Positions 58,995-64,000 of a stretch of 64,000 nt of DNA are shown in pieces. This DNA comes from Chrysopilus asiliformis (Eukaryota; Arthropoda; Insecta; Diptera; Rhagionidae), in the NCBI GenBank assembly GCA_964034945.1, contig OZ035964.1:5640895-5704894 (forward strand), read 5' to 3'. Position numbers and translations under genes: made by a program. The number at the start of each line of letters is the position of its first letter. Position 1 is the stretch's first letter. The notes under the pieces are model-generated. The model was not told the origin of the DNA and made no database searches. It worked only from the letters and a program-made list of their open reading frames with translations.

Positions 58995-61900
58995 ATGGAA
59001 TTAATCCGAAAGCAGAGCCGAGCGAAAACACTCCTGTGTCAACTTCGCCAGAATCGAATATGCGTACGTTGTAAGACCACCACCATTGATGGCCACTTGG
59101 ATCCGAAATATCAATTTATTCAGCAATCATCACTGCCGATGCTTTACTTTCAATCGTCCCTACCGCGCCTACCGATTCCGCTGCTAGAGCGTACCTGTGA
59201 TCGTTATTTGAATGCGTTACGTCCGCTAATTATCGATGAACGTTTCCGCAAAACGGAAGAGATTGTTGGGAATTTCAAATCGAAAACCGGCTACCAATTA
59301 CAGAAATTGCTAAAAGACCGAGATTTGGCGAATAAGCAGACCAGCTATATATCGGAGCCATGGTTTGACATGTATTTGAGCGATCGACGGCCATTACCGA
59401 TCAACTATAATCCGATTTTAATAATGCGACACGACGCACGCAAGGAATACAACGAGCAACTGATCCGTGCGTCAAATATAATCGTCAGTTCACTGAGATT
59501 TATGCGCGCGCTGCGAGAGGAATGTCTCGCACCGGAAGTGTTCCATTTGAATCCGGCGAAAAGCGACACAGAACGGTTCCGGCGAATCACGAAACTAGCG
59601 CCACGATCGATTGCCACGTATGTGGCGTACGCTTTCAAGGCGTTTCCATTGGACATGAGCCAGTATATGGGATTGTTTGGGGCGACCCGTATCCCCGAAA
59701 TGGACAAGGATCGAATTTATCGGAATGTCAACTCACGTCATGTTTTAATTATGCGAAATGGGAATTTCTATACGATCGATGTGCTCAGTCGGGATGGTAA
59801 GGTGGTTTCGCTTTTTGAAATCGTTGGAATTTCCTGAACCTTTCAAATTTTTTGTTTTAGGATTAATCGAACCACCAAATATCATCTTGGATCGCGTAAA
59901 ACGTGTCCTTGAGGATAAAACACCGAAAAATCCATATCCGTTGGGCGTTTTAACTGCCATCGATCGGAATGATTGGGCATCGTTGCGGCATCATTTAATC
60001 GATATTGGAAATGAAAAGCAGCTAAAAAGTATCGATTCCGCATTATTTTGTATTTGTTTGGATAATATTTCGTATGACGATGCTAATCCGATACCGATTG
60101 TTAAGGAATTTCTCTCTGGTGATGGAACGAATCGGTAAAAAAAACACATTTATCTGCGAACGATGGTTGCAAGGGGGGTGGTTGAAAAAAACGCGAAAAT
60201 TTCAACTCAATCTGTCGAGGGGTTTTCGAGTTAGAACTTTCGATCTAAGATTTTATATAAAAAAAAATCACCTTAATTTTCTGACGCATTTTTTTTTTTT
60301 GGGTAAAAAAACTACTATAATATTCCGAGGTATTTTCTAGACGGAAACAGCACTCCAAAAATTTCTTTATAATAAAATGTTTTCCTTAATTTTCCAAACT
60401 ATTTTCTAAACAAAAAAATCCTTTCCCACCAATTTTGAGGCCGTTTCTTCGTAAGAAATTTTTTTCCTTAATTTTCCGATGACTTTTCTAGACGGGAACA
60501 TCACTTTCCAAAAATTTTGAGGCCATTTCTTCGTAAGAAAATTTTTTCCTTCATTTTACGAGGACTTTTCTAGAAGAAAAAATTCTTTCCCAAAAATTTT
60601 GAGGCCGTTTCTTCGTAAGAAAATGTTTTCCTTGATTTTCCGATGTCTTTTCTAGACGGGAACATCACTTTCCAAAAATTTTGAGGCCGTTTCTTCGTAA
60701 GAAAATGTTTTCCTTGATTTTCCGATGCCTTTTCTAGACGGGAACATCACTTTCCAAAAATTTTGAGGCCGTTTCTTCGTAAGAAAATGTTTTCCTTGAT
60801 TTTCCGATGCCTTTTCTAGACGGGAACATCACTTCGATGGGCTGGCCATAAACATAAAGTTTCAATAATAGGTTTTCCGAACCCCACTTTCCCGTATCCA
60901 TGCCAATTTCTGTCTTTTTAAACCCCTTTTTACCCTCGCCATACTCATCACTTTACGGTCTTAAAACTCGTCCCCCTCTGCAGATTTCCCCTTCACAAAC
61001 TACTCCCCCCCCCCTCCCCCTCCCCACACCTCATCATCAGGTTTTCGCGATTTTTTCGACAATTGGAAGAAACCACTCTATTGTCAACAAATCCCGACAT
61101 CTTACTCTCAATTTCTTGCCTTTTCAGATGGTTCGATAAATCTCTGTCCGTCTTTATCGCCAAAGACGGTACAACGGGTATCAATTTCGAACATTCGTGG
61201 GGCGATGGTGTCGCAGTTTTGCGTTATTTTAATGAAATTTACGAGGAAATCAATAAAATGCCATTTGTGACGCCAAATATGGCAACCCAGCCATCATCCG
61301 ACCAATCGGAGGACGCCGTTAAGCTGATCGAGATCAAAATGGACGATCGGATGAAAACCGGAATTCAGGATGCGTTAAAATCTCATACGGCAACACTAGA
61401 TTCGCTCGAATTGAATTTTCTTCGCTATGACGGAATTAGTAAGAAATTCTGTAAAAAACATGCCGTTAGCCCGGATTCTGTAATGCAGCTAGCCTTTCAA
61501 TTGGCCTACAAGCAAGCGTACGATCAGTACGTCGCCACCTATGAATCGTGCAGTACGTCTGCTTTCCGTCATGGCCGCACGGAAACGATGCGTCCGTGTA
61601 CCGTTGCAACGAGGCTATTTTGTGATTCGGCGACAACGCCGGACAGTGAAAGACTCTCGGCAAACGAACTCCGATCGATGATTCTTGATTGTTCGGCGGT
61701 TCATTCGAATTTGGTGAAAGAGGCGGCCATGGGTCAAGGTTTCGATCGCCATCTTTTCGGGTTACGGCATATGGCTGAGATCAACGATATGAAGATCCCA
61801 AACATTTTCACCGACACGTCATACGAATTGATGAATAAAAATATAATATCGACGAGTACGTTATCCGCCCCTGGAATGCTCGCTGGTGGTTTTGGGCCAG

Positions 61901-62130
61901 TCATTTCCGATGGTTATGGGATCGGGTGAGAAATTTGTTTTGAATTTTTTGTTTTTTCACTTGAGATAATTCGGATTTCTTTATTTAATAAAAATTTCAG
62001 ATATTCAATACAGAATGATGAATGCGGTGCCATCGTTTCATCATATCGACACAAGCGTAACGGGAAAGAATTCGTTGACAGTCTAGAGCGAGCATTGAAG
62101 ATGTTACGTGATATTTTAACCACGAAATGA
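58995..62130 (+). CDS. CPT2: Carnitine O-palmitoyltransferase 2, mitochondrial, 4 exons
   Basis: Exons 58995-59796, 59861-60134, 61128-61925 and 62001-62130 give 667 residues, close to the usual CPT2 length of about 660. CPT2 sits on the matrix side of the inner mitochondrial membrane and regenerates long-chain acyl-CoA from acylcarnitine for beta-oxidation. The ATG at 58995 has a strong context (cgccATGG) and starts an Arg/Lys-rich, acid-poor leader suited to mitochondrial import. Family motifs: SSLPRLPIPLLERTCDRYLNAL, SEPWFDMYLSDRRPLPINYNP, NRWFDKS across the exon 2/3 junction, FEHSWGDGVAVLRYFNE with catalytic His near 381, the STS motif near 600-602, and GGFGPVISDGYGIGY across exon 3/4. 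Intron 2 contains an 82-bp tandem repeat. All junctions are GT-AG. Confidence 0.95.
60190..60835 (+). repeat. 82-bp tandem repeat with leader, CPT2 intron 2
   Basis: The leader CAACTCAATCTGTCGAGGGG, TTTTCGAGTTAGAACTTTCG is followed by about six units of 82 bp (CTAGACGGGAACATCACTTT, AAAAATTTTGAGGCCGTTTC, TTCGTAAGAAAATGTTTTCC). The leader and first units recur at 63.78 kb. Confidence 0.85.
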
Positions 62131-62242
62131 ATGGATTTTTAATCTCAGGGTTGGATAAAATTGAATTAAAATTTTCTATTGATTTGTAAGAAGACAAAAA
62201 CCACACGTGATGCACCTATTGCCCTACTTTTTTTGTAACAAA

Positions 62243-62248
62243 AATAAA
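62243..62248 (+). promoter_or_regulatory. Likely CPT2 polyadenylation signal
   Basis: AATAAA lies about 113 nt after the CPT2 stop, inside an A-rich stretch with further overlapping AATAAA copies just downstream. Position and sequence fit a poly(A) signal; the cleavage site is not defined. Confidence 0.5.
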
Positions 62249-62330
62249 ATAAATAAATATATATCAGATGTTAGCCACGTTATTGTAATTTCCTCGCCGA
62301 TTTCTCAAACAATTTTTTTTAAGGAAATCA

Positions 62331-62702
62331 TCATACTAATATATAAAAATGAGTTGGTGTCTGTTTGTTCCTCTTTCACGCGAAAACGGCTGAACCGATT
62401 GACCTGAAATTCGGCATGGATGTTCGCTGGAGATCTGATTCCAACATAGGCCTATTGGAAAGTAGCCAGAGAGGTGGGGTAGTAAGGGGGAGAGGGTAAA
62501 GTGAATCCGAGTCCAAATGCTGTAATCTATTTTATTTTTGTTAACTTTTAAAAACCATTCTCCGAGGAAAAAAAACTTTGGAGAAAAGCACCGACCGCCA
62601 TACTCTAGCTAGGCTATCTAATTTATAACCAACTGAATTTTGTTTTCCTGGATTTTGTTCTACTCAAGTTTTTAGCTGGGCGCAGCCGGGTCCAAATTAT
62701 AG
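62331..62702 (+). mobile_element. Helitron-like non-autonomous element, ~372 bp
   Basis: The 5' end TCATACTAATATATAAAAAT after an A is identical to that at 54296. The 3' end differs (GCGCAGCCGGGTCCAAATTATAG then T) and matches the element at 33.3 kb, so the two have different terminal subtypes. It lies downstream of CPT2. Confidence 0.65.
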
Positions 62703-62804
62703 TTAAAAATAATTTTCTAAGGTTTTCAGGAGTTTTTTTTGGGTGAAAAATCTTTGAGCAGGTAAATTTTGGGCCTTTTAACCTCTAGTCACAGTAGTTT
62801 TGGA

Positions 62805-62914
62805 CCCCCCCCCCCCCCCCTTCCTTCCTTTGTTCCTCCCCCCTCCTTCCTTTCCTTTGTTGGTCCCCCCTCCTTCCTTTCCTTTGTTGGTCCCCCCTTC
62901 CTTTCCTTTGTTGA
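62805..62914 (+). repeat. Poly-C tract and ~27-bp pyrimidine-rich tandem repeat
   Basis: About 15 C residues are followed by three copies of a CCCCCCTCCTTCCTTTCCTTTGTTG-like unit. The open frames across it are by-products. Confidence 0.7.
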
Positions 62915-63250
62915 ATTTTCTGGGGGATTTTTAGATGGAAAAACTTTTCCACATTTTCTAAGACGTTTTCTATGCGGACATTTATTTTTCTAAATTTTCC
63001 TGAATCAGGAAAATTGTTTCCTTTTTCTTTGACGATTTTTAGACGCAAAAACTTTTTCAAATTTTTCTCCAATTTTCTAAAACATTTTTAGGGGGTCGGA
63101 AATTCACACCAAAGTGTTTTCAACGATTTGAGTCTGTCTGATCGCAGTGGCATGGCGGTTGCTTTCCAAATTTCCTTGACGGTCATTTCGATCGTTTCTC
63201 ACCTGAATTTATTTTTGTTTCATCTGTAATTGTCAGCCGCTCTGCTTCAA

Positions 63251-63302
63251 TTAATATTAGACATATGCCGTGTGCGACAACACGGCATATGTCTAATATT
63301 AA
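63251..63302. repeat. Perfect 23-bp inverted repeat with 6-nt loop
   Basis: TTAATATTAGACATATGCCG plus TGT, loop GCGACA, then the exact complement. No mismatch in 23 bp. No gene overlaps; 63303-63775 shows nothing else. Confidence 0.75.
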
Positions 63303-63784
63303 ACAATAAATTTACCACACCTGAGCGATGATTTTTGTGGGGTGAATTCTGAGGTAAAATCGTCTCCTCTTGCATGCATAAATTCGTTGTTGCCCTTCTT
63401 TTTTCCATCAATGTTTTTTTTTTTACAAATTGGCCGGCGGCTGAGCTGCTACCATAATTTCGCATATTTTTTTTATTACCACTAGTCGCTCCTCTCAATT
63501 ATAATCGATGCCACTTTCTTCACATTCAGCTTTTTTTGTGTTGCGTTTTGGGATCAACAACATGTGTTTGCATTTCTATCAGAAATTATCGAATGGACTT
63601 TCAATAACCTACCTGAGAATAAGAAAAGAAACGAAAGAAAGGCAAACATAAAAACATTCACAGGTGATTTCACACTTTGCTGCCCATTGGCTGCACATGC
63701 ACGAGGGTAAATTGGAGAGTTTCACGGCTCACGGGGAAACTAAAATCACACACTTTCCCCACGATCCATCTAACCGCGCTCTGA

Positions 63785-64000
63785 GCGGATTTGGGCGAAA
63801 ATTTCAATTCAATCTGTCGAGGGGTTTTCGAGTTAGAACTTTCGATCTAAGATTTGATATAAAAAAGCACGTTTTTTTATAGAGAAACTCTTTACTATAA
63901 TTTTCCGAGGTATTTTCTAAACGAAAAAATCCTTTTTTAAAAATGTTGAGTCCGTTTCTACATAAGAAAATTTTTTCCTTAATTTTCCGAGGTATTTTCT
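63785..64000 (+). repeat. Second copy of the CPT2-intron repeat, cut by the window edge
   Basis: CAATCTGTCGAGGGGTTTTC, GAGTTAGAACTTTCGATCTA, then TTTTCCGAGGTATTTTCTAA and GTCCGTTTCTACATAAGAAA match 60.20-60.49 kb in the same orientation and order. Confidence 0.8.

Overview
This is a eukaryotic nuclear window, almost certainly from an insect and probably a dipteran. It carries intron-containing genes with canonical GT-AG junctions, some introns of only 64-100 bp, an AT-rich background, and animal-specific genes such as vinculin, ceramide glucosyltransferase, CPT2 and a sushi/MAM/somatomedin-B membrane protein. No bacterial operon, CRISPR array or viral gene is seen. The species cannot be named from sequence alone.

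Layout: (1) 1.07-5.29 kb, plus strand: a DENND6-type DENN protein in 4 exons. (2) 5.4-19.7 kb: repeat-rich interval with several inverted-repeat elements and, at 10.4-15.4 kb, a chain of well-formed splice sites around GC-richer tandem units, read here as a candidate non-coding or short-ORF transcript. (3) 19.89-32.55 kb, minus strand: complete vinculin in 6 exons, with a 7.8-kb first intron full of repeats. (4) 33.3-38 kb: Helitron-like, foldback and MITE-like elements. (5) 38.52-42.41 kb, plus strand: a type I membrane protein with two sushi domains, a MAM domain, a somatomedin B domain and one transmembrane helix. (6) 44.10-52.97 kb, minus strand: ceramide glucosyltransferase in 6 exons; intron 3 holds a tandem array of about 5.7 kb with a unit of about 72 bp. 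(7) 53-58.9 kb: nested transposable elements. (8) 58.99-62.13 kb, plus strand: mitochondrial carnitine palmitoyltransferase 2 in 4 exons. (9) 62.3-64 kb: Helitron-like copy, a perfect hairpin and a repeat running off the edge.

The five protein genes were reconstructed by eye. In each, exon lengths sum to an intact frame from ATG to stop, which supports the models. They act in unrelated processes (membrane trafficking, cell adhesion, cell surface, sphingolipid synthesis, fatty-acid oxidation) and show no functional clustering.

Most of the remaining sequence is repeats: (TCTG/TCTGCC)n-bearing dispersed repeats, Helitron-like elements with TC...CTAG ends, at least six kinds of inverted-repeat MITE-like elements, and AT-rich tandem arrays. 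The two largest arrays, in vinculin intron 1 and GlcT intron 3, are related and lie in opposite orientation. I found no convincing new multi-gene system. The features most worth following up are the intronic satellite pair and the spliced tandem-unit locus at 10.4-15.4 kb.
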